This document shows positions 16,171 through 24,859 of a stretch of DNA of 64,000 nucleotides, one piece after another. The stretch is from Sphingobium sufflavum (GTDB lineage Bacteria > Pseudomonadota > Alphaproteobacteria > Sphingomonadales > Sphingomonadaceae). Position 1 is the stretch's first letter; each line of letters starts with the position of its first letter. Under the pieces are notes generated by a model that saw only the letters and a program-made list of their open reading frames with translations, was not told the DNA's origin and searched no databases. The stretch covers positions 27,443 through 91,442 of the forward strand of contig NZ_JAJSSH010000016.1 of the NCBI RefSeq assembly GCF_021403115.1, given 5' to 3'. Made by a program: the position numbers and the translations under genes.

Positions 16171-16899
16171 TCAGAAGCTGTTGAGATAGGTGCCGATGAT
16201 CTTCACCCGATCGTTGGTGAATTCGTCGACCAGCGTCTTCAGGTCGGACATGAAGGTCACGTCGCGGCGCGAGATAAGCATGGCATATTTCACGACCAGC
16301 GCGATGCGGCGCGCATCGGACGAGCCATTGCTGGGCGGCGTGTCGATGATCGTGATGTCGAAGTCGCGCAGGCAGTCCTCGACGGTGATCTTGAACGAAT
16401 CGCTGGCCAGCAACATCTGCGGATCGTCGGCCTGCCCGCCGGCATAAACGATCGACAGATTGGGCAGGACATTCTGCTGGATGGCGTCGCCGATCCGCAG
16501 ATTGGGGTCCATCAGACAGTGTTGCAGGCCAATCACCGGCGCGGAGGGCCGGATATAGTCCTCCAGGCTGGGATCGCGCATGTTCGCGTCGATCAGCAAT
16601 GTCTTCATCCCCGCCTGCGCGAAGGACGCCGCCAGATTGGCCGACACATAGCTGGTGCCGACACCGGCGGAGGGCGAACTGATCGCCAGCGCCCGCCGTC
16701 CGTCACGGATATGCTGCGCCAGCAGATGGGTGCGCAGGGCGCCGATGGACTCCGACTTCGCATGGCGCGGGTCGGTGTAGGCGCACAGCAGGTCGGAAAC
16801 CTCATAGTCGATCCGGTCCCGGACGGCGGTTTCAGCCGCCGCCCCGGTGTTGGCCGCGTCAGCGACGGTCTGCGCAGGGGTGTCTATACCATCGCTCAT
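16171..16899 (-). CDS. BY-kinase-like (CpsD/Wzc C-domain) protein lacking Walker A lysine
   Basis: The 242-residue cytoplasmic P-loop protein has the fold order of bacterial tyrosine kinases: Walker A at about 76-83, Walker A' LLIDANMRDP near 102-110, Walker B IIDTPPS near 184-190. Two key positions differ from the family. Walker A reads SAGVGTS, where GEGKS is usual, so the nucleotide-binding lysine is Thr82; the A' motif reads DAN instead of DAD. No C-terminal tyrosine cluster is present (the end is IIGTYLNSF). It may be a pseudokinase that binds the Wzz-like partner and regulates chain length without phosphorylation. Its ATG overlaps the stop of the Wzz gene (16896-16899). Confidence 0.85.
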   Translation of the reverse strand: MSDGIDTPAQTVADAANTGAAAETAVRDRIDYEVSDLLCAYTDPRHAKSESIGALRTHLLAQHIRDGRRALAISSPSAGVGTSYVSANLAASFAQAGMKTLLIDANMRDPSLEDYIRPSAPVIGLQHCLMDPNLRIGDAIQQNVLPNLSIVYAGGQADDPQMLLASDSFKITVEDCLRDFDITIIDTPPSNGSSDARRIALVVKYAMLISRRDVTFMSDLKTLVDEFTNDRVKIIGTYLNSF

Positions 16900-18239
16900 T
16901 CTGTCGTACGCCCAAACTTGAAGGTGGAGAAACCAAGCCGCGTCCAGATGCTGCTGGATTGCGTGTTCGGCGTCGTGGCCATGGCGCCGAGGGTCGGCAC
17001 GCCGAGCAGGGCGAGATCCTCTGCGCCCCGGACGCGGCGGTTGACCAGTTCCACGATCAGCGACGTCAGGATGCCGATGACGAAGCCCAGGATGAGGGAG
17101 CCGGCGATAATGAGGGGCTTGTTGGGGAAGACCGGGTCTTCCGGCGCAATCGCGCTGCCCAGCAGGGTGAGGCCGGATTCGTTGGATTCCGACTGCTGCG
17201 ACAGTTCGGCGGCGCGGGATGCCGTCTGCTTGAACTGGGCCTGGAGGACGGTCACGTCGGTCGCGAGCCGCTGTGCCTCCGCCACCTTGCCGCGCTGTTC
17301 CAGAACCTTGACGGTCTGGGCGGACAGCATGCCGCTGATCGAGGGGCCGCTGGCTGCGGGCCGGGATGCGGCGCGGGCGGCGGCCAGTTCACGGCCCACC
17401 GAGGCGGCGACCGCCGAACGCTGTTGCCGCAGGTTGACGAGGTCGGGATGGTTCGGGCCGAGCGTCTGGGACAGCGAGCCGATCTGCGCGTCGATCTGCG
17501 CCAGCACGGCGGACGAGGGCGACGATGCCGCAGGCGCGGCGGCCACGGCGGACGCGGGGGCAGGGGCCGACGACGCCAGGGCGCGCAGCTTGGCCATTTC
17601 GGTGTCGGTCGTCTCGTCCTGGAGGACGATGCCATTGGCCTTTTCAAAGGCGCTCTTGCGCTGTTCGGCGCTGGCGAGCTGGGACCGCAGCTTGTTGGTC
17701 TGATTGCGGAACCACTGGGCGTTGCGGCCCGCGCTTTCACGCCGGAACGCGATGCTCTGGTCCAGATAGGACTGGCGAATGACATCCGCCACGCGCCGCG
17801 CCGTTTCCGGCGAGGAAGAGGCGTAGCTGATTTCGAGGATGTTGCTGCCCTCGATCAGCGTGGCATTGGTGTTGAGGATGACCTGCTGCGCCAGCCAGCG
17901 CCGGAAATCGACGCTCTCGTCGCCGGTCCGCTCCGCATAGGCCTGCACCAGTTGCGGGGTGCTGGTCCAGCCCAGCGAGTCCACCACCTTGCCCGCGACG
18001 CGATAGTCGCGGATCAGTTCGATCTGCGTCTTCACATAGGCGCGGACGAAGGGGGAGGCGATGATCTCGCCCGACACGGGATCGGGCTTGACGATGTCGA
18101 GGATCAGCCGTGTCTTGGCCTCATAGCGAGGCGAGACGATCTTGACGAACAGCAAGGCTCCCGCCAGGCACGCCAATGTGGCGACCAGGGTGATGGCACG
18201 ACGTGCCCACAGGATCCTGAAAAACTGAATGAAGCTCAT
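16896..18239 (-). CDS. Wzz/GumC-type chain-length determinant protein
   Basis: The 447-residue inner-membrane protein starts MSFIQFFRILWARRAITLVATLACLAGALLFVKI, giving the first membrane helix. A long periplasmic part with coiled-coil helices follows (about residues 170-350). A second helix follows the proline-rich signature PEDPVFPNKP (SLILGFVIGILTSLIVEL). This is the polysaccharide co-polymerase topology that controls EPS chain length and links the polymerase to Wza. The cytoplasmic kinase domain is missing and is supplied by the next, overlapping gene, as in split CapA/CapB-like systems. It lies 14 bp after the Wza gene in the same operon. Confidence 0.92.
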   Translation of the reverse strand: MSFIQFFRILWARRAITLVATLACLAGALLFVKIVSPRYEAKTRLILDIVKPDPVSGEIIASPFVRAYVKTQIELIRDYRVAGKVVDSLGWTSTPQLVQAYAERTGDESVDFRRWLAQQVILNTNATLIEGSNILEISYASSSPETARRVADVIRQSYLDQSIAFRRESAGRNAQWFRNQTNKLRSQLASAEQRKSAFEKANGIVLQDETTDTEMAKLRALASSAPAPASAVAAAPAASSPSSAVLAQIDAQIGSLSQTLGPNHPDLVNLRQQRSAVAASVGRELAAARAASRPAASGPSISGMLSAQTVKVLEQRGKVAEAQRLATDVTVLQAQFKQTASRAAELSQQSESNESGLTLLGSAIAPEDPVFPNKPLIIAGSLILGFVIGILTSLIVELVNRRVRGAEDLALLGVPTLGAMATTPNTQSSSIWTRLGFSTFKFGRTTE

Positions 18240-18253
18240 TGCTGCGCCATCCC

Positions 18254-19060
18254 TTAGAAGAAGCGTTCGCCAACGACGACGACGTCGTCGGCCTGGATGG
18301 CGGCCAGTGGCTTGAGGCCACGCAGTTCCTTGCCATCACGATAGACCTTGATCCGGCCGTTGGAGCCGAGGCTGGTCAAGCCACCACCACGGGCCAGAGC
18401 CTTCAGCACGGTCATGCCCTTGCCCAGCGGATAGACGCCGGGGGCGTTGACCTGTCCCTGGATGGAGAAGGTTTCGGCCTGCGGCACGAACAGCTTGTCG
18501 CCGGGGTTGACCACGGGATCCTGTGCAGGGCCGCCGGTCGCCGATCCTTCAAAGCTGAGCGGGATGCGCTCGCCGCTGGCGCGGACCAGCTCAAGGTTGT
18601 CCGATCCGGTCGGCTTGATACCGCCGACGCGGGCGATGATTTCCGACACGCGATAGGCGCGGTCGATGGACAGCAGGCCGGGCGTGCCGACCTCGCCCAG
18701 CACCGTGACATAGCGGCTGGAATAGGTGGCGACCGCGACGTTCACGATGGGATCGGCGTAATAGCCGCCCTTCTTGAGCGCGGCGCGAACATCGTCACGC
18801 AATTGGATCACGGTCTTGTTGGCGGCGGGAACGGTGCCGAGGAAGGGCAACTGGATGGTGCCGTCGCTCTGCACCTGCACGCGGGGCTTGAATTCGTCGC
18901 GGCCCAGCACCGTCACCTCGACAAGGTCGCCGGTGCCGAGGACATAGCCCTCGCTCATCGACACCGCGGGGGCGGGCGGCTGGCCCTGTGCGGCGGCCAG
19001 CGTGGGATGCATCATGGCCGCCATGACGGACAGGATGCAAAACAGGATGCGTCTTACCAT
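18254..19060 (-). CDS. Wza-type polysaccharide export outer-membrane protein
   Basis: The 268-residue product has a signal peptide (MVRRILFCILSVMAAMMHPTLAAAQ). The polysaccharide export domain follows (EGYVLGTGDLVEVTVLGRDEF), then two SLBB-like segments (YVTVLGEVGTPGLLSID and FSIQGQVNAPGVYPLG). It should form the periplasmic and outer-membrane channel for the polymer. No lipobox is seen, so unlike E. coli Wza it may not be lipidated. The ATG at 19060 is chosen because it begins the signal peptide and has a GGGG ribosome site; a longer frame upstream overlaps the barrel gene. It is second in the operon, after the outer-membrane barrel gene. Confidence 0.9.
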   Translation of the reverse strand: MVRRILFCILSVMAAMMHPTLAAAQGQPPAPAVSMSEGYVLGTGDLVEVTVLGRDEFKPRVQVQSDGTIQLPFLGTVPAANKTVIQLRDDVRAALKKGGYYADPIVNVAVATYSSRYVTVLGEVGTPGLLSIDRAYRVSEIIARVGGIKPTGSDNLELVRASGERIPLSFEGSATGGPAQDPVVNPGDKLFVPQAETFSIQGQVNAPGVYPLGKGMTVLKALARGGGLTSLGSNGRIKVYRDGKELRGLKPLAAIQADDVVVVGERFF

Positions 19061-19091
19061 TGCATTTGCCCCTTTCACTGGACGGCCGGTG

Positions 19092-20309
19092 CTAGAAACT
19101 AAAGTCCGTGCGAAGCCCAAAGCGCGTGTTCCTGTAATTGAAAAAACTGTCATTTGCATCTCTTCGTTCGTGCCCGGCCTCCAGCGTGAACTGAAGTCTG
19201 CGGTTCAATTCGAACTGAAGCGCGGAAAAGAGCAATTCATTGGTGTCATTCGTCAGGACCGGCCCCAAGGAAGGCAAAACGCCGTAGAAGTCGCGGTTCT
19301 GACGAGTATAACCCAATTTTAGGTTAAGGCGGCTGCTGAGCGCATAATCGCCATCGACCGCATAATGCCGCGCCGCATGATAAAGCGCGTTGACGGCGAG
19401 GGGGGAGGTCACTTCCTTCGACGTGCTGGCATGCAGTTGCAGGCGGCTGCTGATCGTGGCGACGACATCCGCCGACCAGTTTATATTGTCGAACTGGGCG
19501 ACGCCCGCGCGGCGGGGGGACAGGTCGACCTTGGTGATTTCCACCGTGCCGCGCAGTCGTGACCCGATATTGCGGGTGAAGCGCGCGCCATAGGCGGTGA
19601 CGTCATAACCGTCCCGTCCGCCTGTCACCAGCGTTTGGTTGGGAAAACGCGTGATCCGCTTCTGGGCGAAGACCAGCAGTTCACCGACCGACGGATGGAC
19701 ATAGCCGATGCCGCCCAGATAGGTCGTGATCTCATGATTGTTGAGGCGGCGGACGGACTGCGTGTTGCTGGCGCTCTTATAGTCCGCGCTGACCGTCGGG
19801 CGCAGGCCGATGTCCTTGCCGCAGGCGATCGTCACGCCGCCGCCCCGGATGGTTTCGGTGTTGCGGACGCTGTCCGTTCCCGTGGCGTTGATGATGCCGA
19901 TTTCGCCCAGATCGCTCTGGCGGCGGGAATAATTGGCCGAGAATTTGGGGTCGCAGACGGGCAGGTTCAGGGCGACCTCACCCTCCGCCGCGATCCGTTC
20001 GCGGTTGAGCTGCGTGTTGCGGCGATAGAAGGTATAGCCGACCTCGCCCGCGAGAGACGCCTTGTGCGGTCCCAGCGGAACGGACAGGTCGAAATTCAGG
20101 CTGGGCGCCACCCGCTCATCCGCCTGGACCAGTCCGCGCGCGGCGGCGTTGGCTTCGCTGGCGCGGGCGGCATTGCTGTCATGGCGGACATCGACGCTGG
20201 CCTTGATGTCGATCCTGCGTCCATCCGTGCCGCCTTGCGCCATGGCGGGCGCCGCGACCAACAGCATGGACCCCATAACGCCCGCGGTACAATCTCTACG
20301 AAAGTTCAA
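19092..20309 (-). CDS. Outer-membrane beta-barrel protein of EPS locus
   Basis: The 405-residue product has a signal peptide (cleavage likely after PAMAQ). Amphipathic strands follow through the whole length, and the last residues, NTRFGLRTDFSF, end in the terminal Phe used by the BAM machinery. The pattern (VDVRHDSNAARASEA near the start, repeated Y/R-rich strands) matches the EpsL/OMP_b-brl_2-like barrels found in exosortase-linked EPS loci. It may assist polymer exit with Wza or anchor the polymer. It is the first gene of the operon barrel-wza-wzz-kinase-exosortase-epsI, so the promoter probably lies at 20310-20391. Confidence 0.82.
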   Translation of the reverse strand: MNFRRDCTAGVMGSMLLVAAPAMAQGGTDGRRIDIKASVDVRHDSNAARASEANAAARGLVQADERVAPSLNFDLSVPLGPHKASLAGEVGYTFYRRNTQLNRERIAAEGEVALNLPVCDPKFSANYSRRQSDLGEIGIINATGTDSVRNTETIRGGGVTIACGKDIGLRPTVSADYKSASNTQSVRRLNNHEITTYLGGIGYVHPSVGELLVFAQKRITRFPNQTLVTGGRDGYDVTAYGARFTRNIGSRLRGTVEITKVDLSPRRAGVAQFDNINWSADVVATISSRLQLHASTSKEVTSPLAVNALYHAARHYAVDGDYALSSRLNLKLGYTRQNRDFYGVLPSLGPVLTNDTNELLFSALQFELNRRLQFTLEAGHERRDANDSFFNYRNTRFGLRTDFSF

Positions 20310-20391
20310 GCGTAAGCTCCATCCAATGTGTCGCAGCGCGTTATACCGCTTCCTCCAAAATTCCGAAGGTTTTTGTCCATGATCCTGCCGA

Positions 20392-21618
20392 CTAGCGGGA
20401 ATTTGTTGTAATTCTGCGTATTGTGCCGAGCATATTCTTAAGGCTTTCGGTAAAGGCGGCGGTCCGCGACGCTTCGCCGACGCACAATTGCTTCATGCGG
20501 GGCACGGGTTGCGCTGTCAGCCTGCACGCCATCAGCCGTGCCGCCACCAGCCGCTTGCGCCGCGCCTGCGACGGCTGCATCAGGTCGATCTCGGCAATGT
20601 TCAGCGGCTGGGCCTCGACCACCGCCTTCGACATGGCGTCGTTCAGGAAGGCGGAGCCGCGATCCGTGCGGGTCATGATGAGGCTGCGGCCCGCCTGCTC
20701 CTCGAACTGGGGATAGCCGCTCTCGCCGCCATACCAGGCGTCGGCGCAGGCGATGTCCGCCACGCCGCCCACCGCATCGGGGCAGATCTTGCACCGGAAC
20801 TGCACTTCCTTCGACAGGTGGCCGCCCCAGCTATGTTCATATTGCATCGTGCCCTGGCGACCGTCCGCCGTGTCCGCGATGGTCAGGCCCGGCCAGCCAT
20901 TGCCGCGATAGCGAAAGGCGGTAACCTCGTCCGGTTGCAGGCCCATGGAGCGGATGATGCGATCCGCGCCCGCATGGCTGGGCAGGCCGCCGCAGAAGAA
21001 GGACAGGGTCAGCGGCACGATGCGGTCCACGCGCGGATCGACCTTCGCCAACTGGCGCAGCGCGCTGATGTCGCACGGCTTGCCGATCAGGGCGAAGGGG
21101 CGTCCTTCGTCGAGGGCCGCGTCGATCGTGGCCAGCGGGGACGAGGCGGCATAGCGCGAACCGGCGCGATCCAGAACGTCCTCTGCGGTCGTGGACCAGG
21201 CCAGTATGTTGCGCGTCGGATGATCCGGGTCGGGCGCGATGTGGAGGACTTTTTCGACCAGCCCGGTGCGCAGCGCATGAATGGCCAGCGCGGAAATGGC
21301 CCCGCCGGACGATCCGCCATGGCGTATCGTCGGATCGGTGGCATAGCCGGTCATGCAGTCGATCCACGGCCCCCAACTGATATGGCGGTTGGCTTCGGTG
21401 GTCCAGGGCGCGACCTGCGCGCCGGGGCAGGCGGCCGCGATCCGTTTCTCATTCTGCGCGCTGACCGAAGCCACGCCCTGCGGACGGGCATAGCCCGGCG
21501 CCTCCGTGGTCATGGTCAGGGCACCGTCGCTGACCCCGGCGCAAAGCCCGCAGCCCGTGCACAACTGCCCCTTGAGGACGCGGTTGACGGTGGCGGAGCC
21601 AGTGGGCAAGGCGGTCAT
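20392..21618 (-). CDS. FrhB/FdhB-type coenzyme F420 hydrogenase beta-subunit family protein
   Basis: The 408-residue soluble protein has an N-terminal ferredoxin-like Cys cluster (QLCTGCGLC, about residues 16-24) and the family block GGSSGGAISALAIHAL. Central segments are CDISALRQL and LSFFCGGLPS, and the distal cluster is FRCKICPD. The family contains F420- and flavin-linked iron-sulphur oxidoreductases, but EPS loci often carry it beside pyruvyl transferases, where its reaction is unknown. The ATG at 21618 overlaps the TGA of the pyruvyl transferase gene by one base, so they are coupled. Nothing else here suggests use of coenzyme F420, so a flavin or Fe-S redox role on an EPS precursor is an inference. 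Confidence 0.85.
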   Translation of the reverse strand: MTALPTGSATVNRVLKGQLCTGCGLCAGVSDGALTMTTEAPGYARPQGVASVSAQNEKRIAAACPGAQVAPWTTEANRHISWGPWIDCMTGYATDPTIRHGGSSGGAISALAIHALRTGLVEKVLHIAPDPDHPTRNILAWSTTAEDVLDRAGSRYAASSPLATIDAALDEGRPFALIGKPCDISALRQLAKVDPRVDRIVPLTLSFFCGGLPSHAGADRIIRSMGLQPDEVTAFRYRGNGWPGLTIADTADGRQGTMQYEHSWGGHLSKEVQFRCKICPDAVGGVADIACADAWYGGESGYPQFEEQAGRSLIMTRTDRGSAFLNDAMSKAVVEAQPLNIAEIDLMQPSQARRKRLVAARLMACRLTAQPVPRMKQLCVGEASRTAAFTESLKNMLGTIRRITTNSR

Positions 21619-22802
21619 CAGGCCTTGCCCTCGACAGCGGCGGCAAAGGTTTCGCGCAGGATCGTCCGATAGCCGTCCAGCAGCGTCTCGATCCGGCCGA
21701 GGCCCTCGCCGATGCTGGCCGTCATCGCCGCCAGATCCCGGTCGAGCGCGTCGGTGACGAAGGCGACGGCCTGCTCCGTGGAACAGCCGCTGACCGGCAG
21801 CACCCAACGATAATCCAGCATCCCGAACAATCCCTCGAACTTGCGGCTGTAGGATACCGGAATGACGGGGGTTCGGGAAGAATAGGCGCCGATGCAGGCA
21901 TGCATACGCCCGGCCACCAGCAAGTCCATGCCGGATATGTAGGATTTCGCCTCCGACGGGTCGGCAAAGGGTTCGACCTTGATCGCCGCGGGAAATTCCG
22001 CGGCGAGCCGGTCGGCATAGCCGGCATCGTCATCCTCCACGAGCCGGCGGCTGGTGGCGTGGGAGATCAGATGGACCTCCGTGCCGGGCCGTTGGAGCAA
22101 TGTAGTGATAAGTTGCCGGGTGAAGGCGAGATAGTCGTAGGACAGGCCAAAGCGGTTGGTGCCCTGTTCGGCCTGATGGCACAGCAGGCCGGACGCATTG
22201 ATGCCGATCCGAAACGGGCGGCCATCGGGGGCCTGCTTGCGGCTTTCATAAGGCAGGACGAAGGCGACATCGACCGCCTGGGCAAGGCGCGCGCGGGGCG
22301 CCATCGCCTGCGCCACGGCAAAGGATTTGTCGTCGCGGGCGACGACGGCGGCGCTGCGCTCCATCACATAGCGGCCCAGCGCGCGGTACAGCGGTTTGGT
22401 GAAGGGGCCGACGGTCTGGGGCGCGAGCACCAGCGGTATGCGCCGCCGCAGCGCCATGAACTTTGTCAGCCACAGGAAAGCGAACCGCTTTGGCCCGTAG
22501 ATGTCGGCAAAGCTGTCGCCCGCACCAATATCCAATATGCAATCCAGCCCGTCGATCACGGCCCGATAGCCAGTGCGGCCCAGCAGCGAGCGGGTGTCGA
22601 TGGCAAAGACCCGCACGTCCGGCCCCACGATGGGCGGTGTCTCGCCATCGCGCATGCTCAGCACGGTGAAGCGCGGCTCCAGCCCCATCTCCTGCGCGGT
22701 CCGGCGTGCGATTTCCATATCGGCGAGAGTCAGGGCGCCGACGCCCAGATTACCGGAACTGACAGAATGCCATAACAAGCCGATCTCAATGGGGTGGGCC
22801 AT
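21618..22802 (-). CDS. Polysaccharide pyruvyl transferase family protein
   Basis: The 394-residue cytoplasmic enzyme shows the family pattern: LLWHSVSSGNLGVGALTLAD at the start, LDCILDIGAGDSFADIYG near 84, PLVLAPQTVGPF near 120, and the C-terminal VAGRMHACIGAYSSRTPVIPVSYSRKFEGLF with the conserved RxH. CsaB/WcaK-type enzymes move pyruvate from phosphoenolpyruvate onto sugar hydroxyls to make ketals, adding negative charge to the EPS. It follows epsD by about 56 bp and is coupled to the FrhB-like gene, giving an epsD-pyruvyl transferase-FrhB unit. Confidence 0.9.
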   Translation of the reverse strand: MAHPIEIGLLWHSVSSGNLGVGALTLADMEIARRTAQEMGLEPRFTVLSMRDGETPPIVGPDVRVFAIDTRSLLGRTGYRAVIDGLDCILDIGAGDSFADIYGPKRFAFLWLTKFMALRRRIPLVLAPQTVGPFTKPLYRALGRYVMERSAAVVARDDKSFAVAQAMAPRARLAQAVDVAFVLPYESRKQAPDGRPFRIGINASGLLCHQAEQGTNRFGLSYDYLAFTRQLITTLLQRPGTEVHLISHATSRRLVEDDDAGYADRLAAEFPAAIKVEPFADPSEAKSYISGMDLLVAGRMHACIGAYSSRTPVIPVSYSRKFEGLFGMLDYRWVLPVSGCSTEQAVAFVTDALDRDLAAMTASIGEGLGRIETLLDGYRTILRETFAAAVEGKA

Positions 22803-22858
22803 TGTGTCTCCAGGGGCTGGCGCGTGTAAGGGAATGTAGAACGGGATCGGCGAAGCGG

Positions 22859-23701
22859 TTATTTCTTGGGCGGGTTCAGCTTCTTCGGGTCATATTTGGC
22901 GTTATACTTCACATTGCCCTGACCCAGCGTCAGTATCTCGTTGATCTTGTTGGCCACGATCTGCGAACGGCGGGTGTTCTGGATCGTGATCGACGCCAGC
23001 TTAACCTGCTTGTCCGCCGGGATGGGGTCGATCACCGTTTCGCGCAGCCGGTTGACGCGGATCGAGTCCGCCTGCGGCGTCACGAACACCGAACCGGGGG
23101 CGAGCACGGAAATCTGCTCCGCCGCGTCCGGCGAGATGCTGAGCGCGTCGAACGCGCCGATGCTGCGGCGGAAGGGGATGCCGCGCGCCTTCAGCAGCGC
23201 CTCGATCTCCTCCAGCGTCTCGATCGGCTCCATCGCCTTGACCAGCGGCGGGTTGACGCCGTCGATGATGAGCTGGTCCGCGACGAAAACGCTGTGCTGG
23301 GCATAGCTGGCGGGATGGTCGATGATGAACTGCTCCACCTCTTCCCGGCCGGGCGCGGGCGACTGTTCACGCAGTTTCTGCGTCAGCGCGTCGACCAGCG
23401 CCATCTGGCTGGCCTTTTTCTGCAACATCGCGGTGCTGGGCAACTGGTCCAGCTTTTGCGCGACGGCGGCCTGCGAAATCAGGTTGCGGGCGATGATGGA
23501 CTGCAATGCAACATTCTGGAGATTGTCCGATGCGCCGACCCCGTCGGAGAGCGCGTCCATCTCCTGCCGCAACTCGGCAAAGGTGATTTCCTGCCCGTTG
23601 ACGGTGGCCACCACCTGACCGGTGGGAGCGGCGGCATTTTTCTTGTCACATCCTGTAACGAGGAGCGCGGCGGCCAAGGTAAGGGGCAAATAATATTTCA
23701 T
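22859..23701 (-). CDS. epsD: EpsD-type peptidyl-prolyl isomerase lipoprotein
   Basis: The 280-residue lipoprotein has a signal ending in the lipobox LVTGC (Cys18). A SurA N-like region follows (VVATVNGQEITFAELRQEMDAL...IIARNLISQAAVAQKLD), then a divergent parvulin-like part (about 125-230). It matches the EpsD family of peptidyl-prolyl isomerases found in exosortase/EPS loci, thought to help export or assembly in the periplasm. The C-terminus is Lys/Pro-rich. It is transcribed divergently from the Alg14/Alg13-type glycosyltransferase gene; the 135 bp between them should hold both promoters. Confidence 0.87.
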   Translation of the reverse strand: MKYYLPLTLAAALLVTGCDKKNAAAPTGQVVATVNGQEITFAELRQEMDALSDGVGASDNLQNVALQSIIARNLISQAAVAQKLDQLPSTAMLQKKASQMALVDALTQKLREQSPAPGREEVEQFIIDHPASYAQHSVFVADQLIIDGVNPPLVKAMEPIETLEEIEALLKARGIPFRRSIGAFDALSISPDAAEQISVLAPGSVFVTPQADSIRVNRLRETVIDPIPADKQVKLASITIQNTRRSQIVANKINEILTLGQGNVKYNAKYDPKKLNPPKK

Positions 23702-23836
23702 ACTGGTGGTCGCCTTGCCGTTCCGTTTGAGCTTTTCGACTCATGCGCTTCGCTATAGTCGTGACATCGACGTAGGGCAAAGTGCTTAATCCCCGATGTA
23801 TAGCGGCCCGTGCCGGTGTCTTTTTAGGATTTTTCC

Positions 23837-24859
23837 GTGCAAGAAAACAGTTCGACAACACAGGCGCTTCCCAAAATTTGCCTCGCGGCATCCGGTGGCG
23901 GGCATGTTCGCCAGATATTGGACCTGGAACCCTTCTGGACCGCCTATCCGCATTTTTTCGTGACGGAGGATACGGCGCTGGGCCGCTCCATCGCGCAGAA
24001 GGACGTGGTCGATTTCGTCGACCATGTGGCGCTGGGTCAGGCCCGTCTGGGCGCGCCTTTCCGCATGGCTTTTGCTGCGCTGCGCAATTGCTGGCAGTCG
24101 CTGCGCATCGTGTTGCGACACCGGCCGGACATCGTCATCACCACCGGCGCCGGCGCGATGATCTTCACCGTGCTGTGGGCGCGGCTGCTGGGCGCGCATA
24201 TTGTCCTGATCGACAGCTTCGCCCGGTTCGACAAGCCGTCCGCCTTTGCCCGGATCGCCGGGCCGTTCGCCCATGTCCGCGTGGCGCAGTCGGCGGCGTC
24301 GGGCGCGGTGTGGCAGACGCCGCATGTCTTCGACCCCTTCCGCATCCTCGACACGCCGCGCCCGGCGAAGGAGCCGTTGCTGTTCGCCACGGTCGGCGCG
24401 ACGCTGAAGTTCGACCGGCTGGTCGGGCTGGTCGACAATGCTGTGAAGGCCGGATTGGTGCCGGAACGGGTAATCGTCCAGGTGGGCGAGGGTGGGCGGC
24501 AGCCGGACGGGCTGGAGTGCCATGAGACCTTGCCGTTCGAGGAGGTGAAGGCGATCCTCGACAAGGCCGACATCGTCGTCTGCCATGGCGGGACCGGATC
24601 GCTCATCACCGCCCTGCGCGCGGGATGCCGGGTGATCGCGGTGCCGCGCCGGTTCGACCGTGGCGAGCATTATGACGACCACCAGAGCGAGATTACGGAG
24701 GCTTTCTCCGGCCGGGGGTTGCTGGCCATCGCGGATACGGACGAAGAATTCGCCGCCGCGCTGGCGATGGTGCGGGGCCGCGAGCCGCGCTGCGCCACCA
24801 CCGATCCGCAGGCGCTGATCGCCTTTCTGCGCGAACAGATCGGCTCCGGCGTTCGCTAG
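23837..24859 (+). CDS. Fused Alg14/Alg13-type glycosyltransferase (probable glucuronosyltransferase)
   Basis: The 340-residue protein joins two halves usually encoded separately. The N-terminal half is Alg14/PssD-like (ASGGGHVRQILDL near 18; HRPDIVITTGAGA near 95). The C-terminal half is Alg13/PssE-like, with LFATVGATLKFDRLV near 182 and the GT28 donor-binding motif CHGGTGSLITALRAG near 249. In Rhizobium the PssD/PssE pair, and in sphingan makers the SpsK/GelK enzyme, add glucuronic acid to the lipid-linked glucose, so the second sugar of the repeat may be GlcA here. The GTG start at 23837 has AGGA 7 nt upstream. The stop codon is the first base triplet of repeat copy C. Confidence 0.87.
   Translation: MQENSSTTQALPKICLAASGGGHVRQILDLEPFWTAYPHFFVTEDTALGRSIAQKDVVDFVDHVALGQARLGAPFRMAFAALRNCWQSLRIVLRHRPDIVITTGAGAMIFTVLWARLLGAHIVLIDSFARFDKPSAFARIAGPFAHVRVAQSAASGAVWQTPHVFDPFRILDTPRPAKEPLLFATVGATLKFDRLVGLVDNAVKAGLVPERVIVQVGEGGRQPDGLECHETLPFEEVKAILDKADIVVCHGGTGSLITALRAGCRVIAVPRRFDRGEHYDDHQSEITEAFSGRGLLAIADTDEEFAAALAMVRGREPRCATTDPQALIAFLREQIGSGVR

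Noticed and set aside
20392..21618. Evidence for a coenzyme F420 pathway
   Set aside because: Only the FrhB-like fold is present; the EPS context and lack of F420 synthesis genes here make true F420 use unlikely.
20488..21672. Long plus-strand open frame (394 codons) opposite the FrhB-like gene
   Set aside because: Its translation is low-complexity (Arg/Gly/Ala/His-rich) and matches no family, while the minus strand encodes a recognisable protein with fixed start. It is a by-product of high GC.
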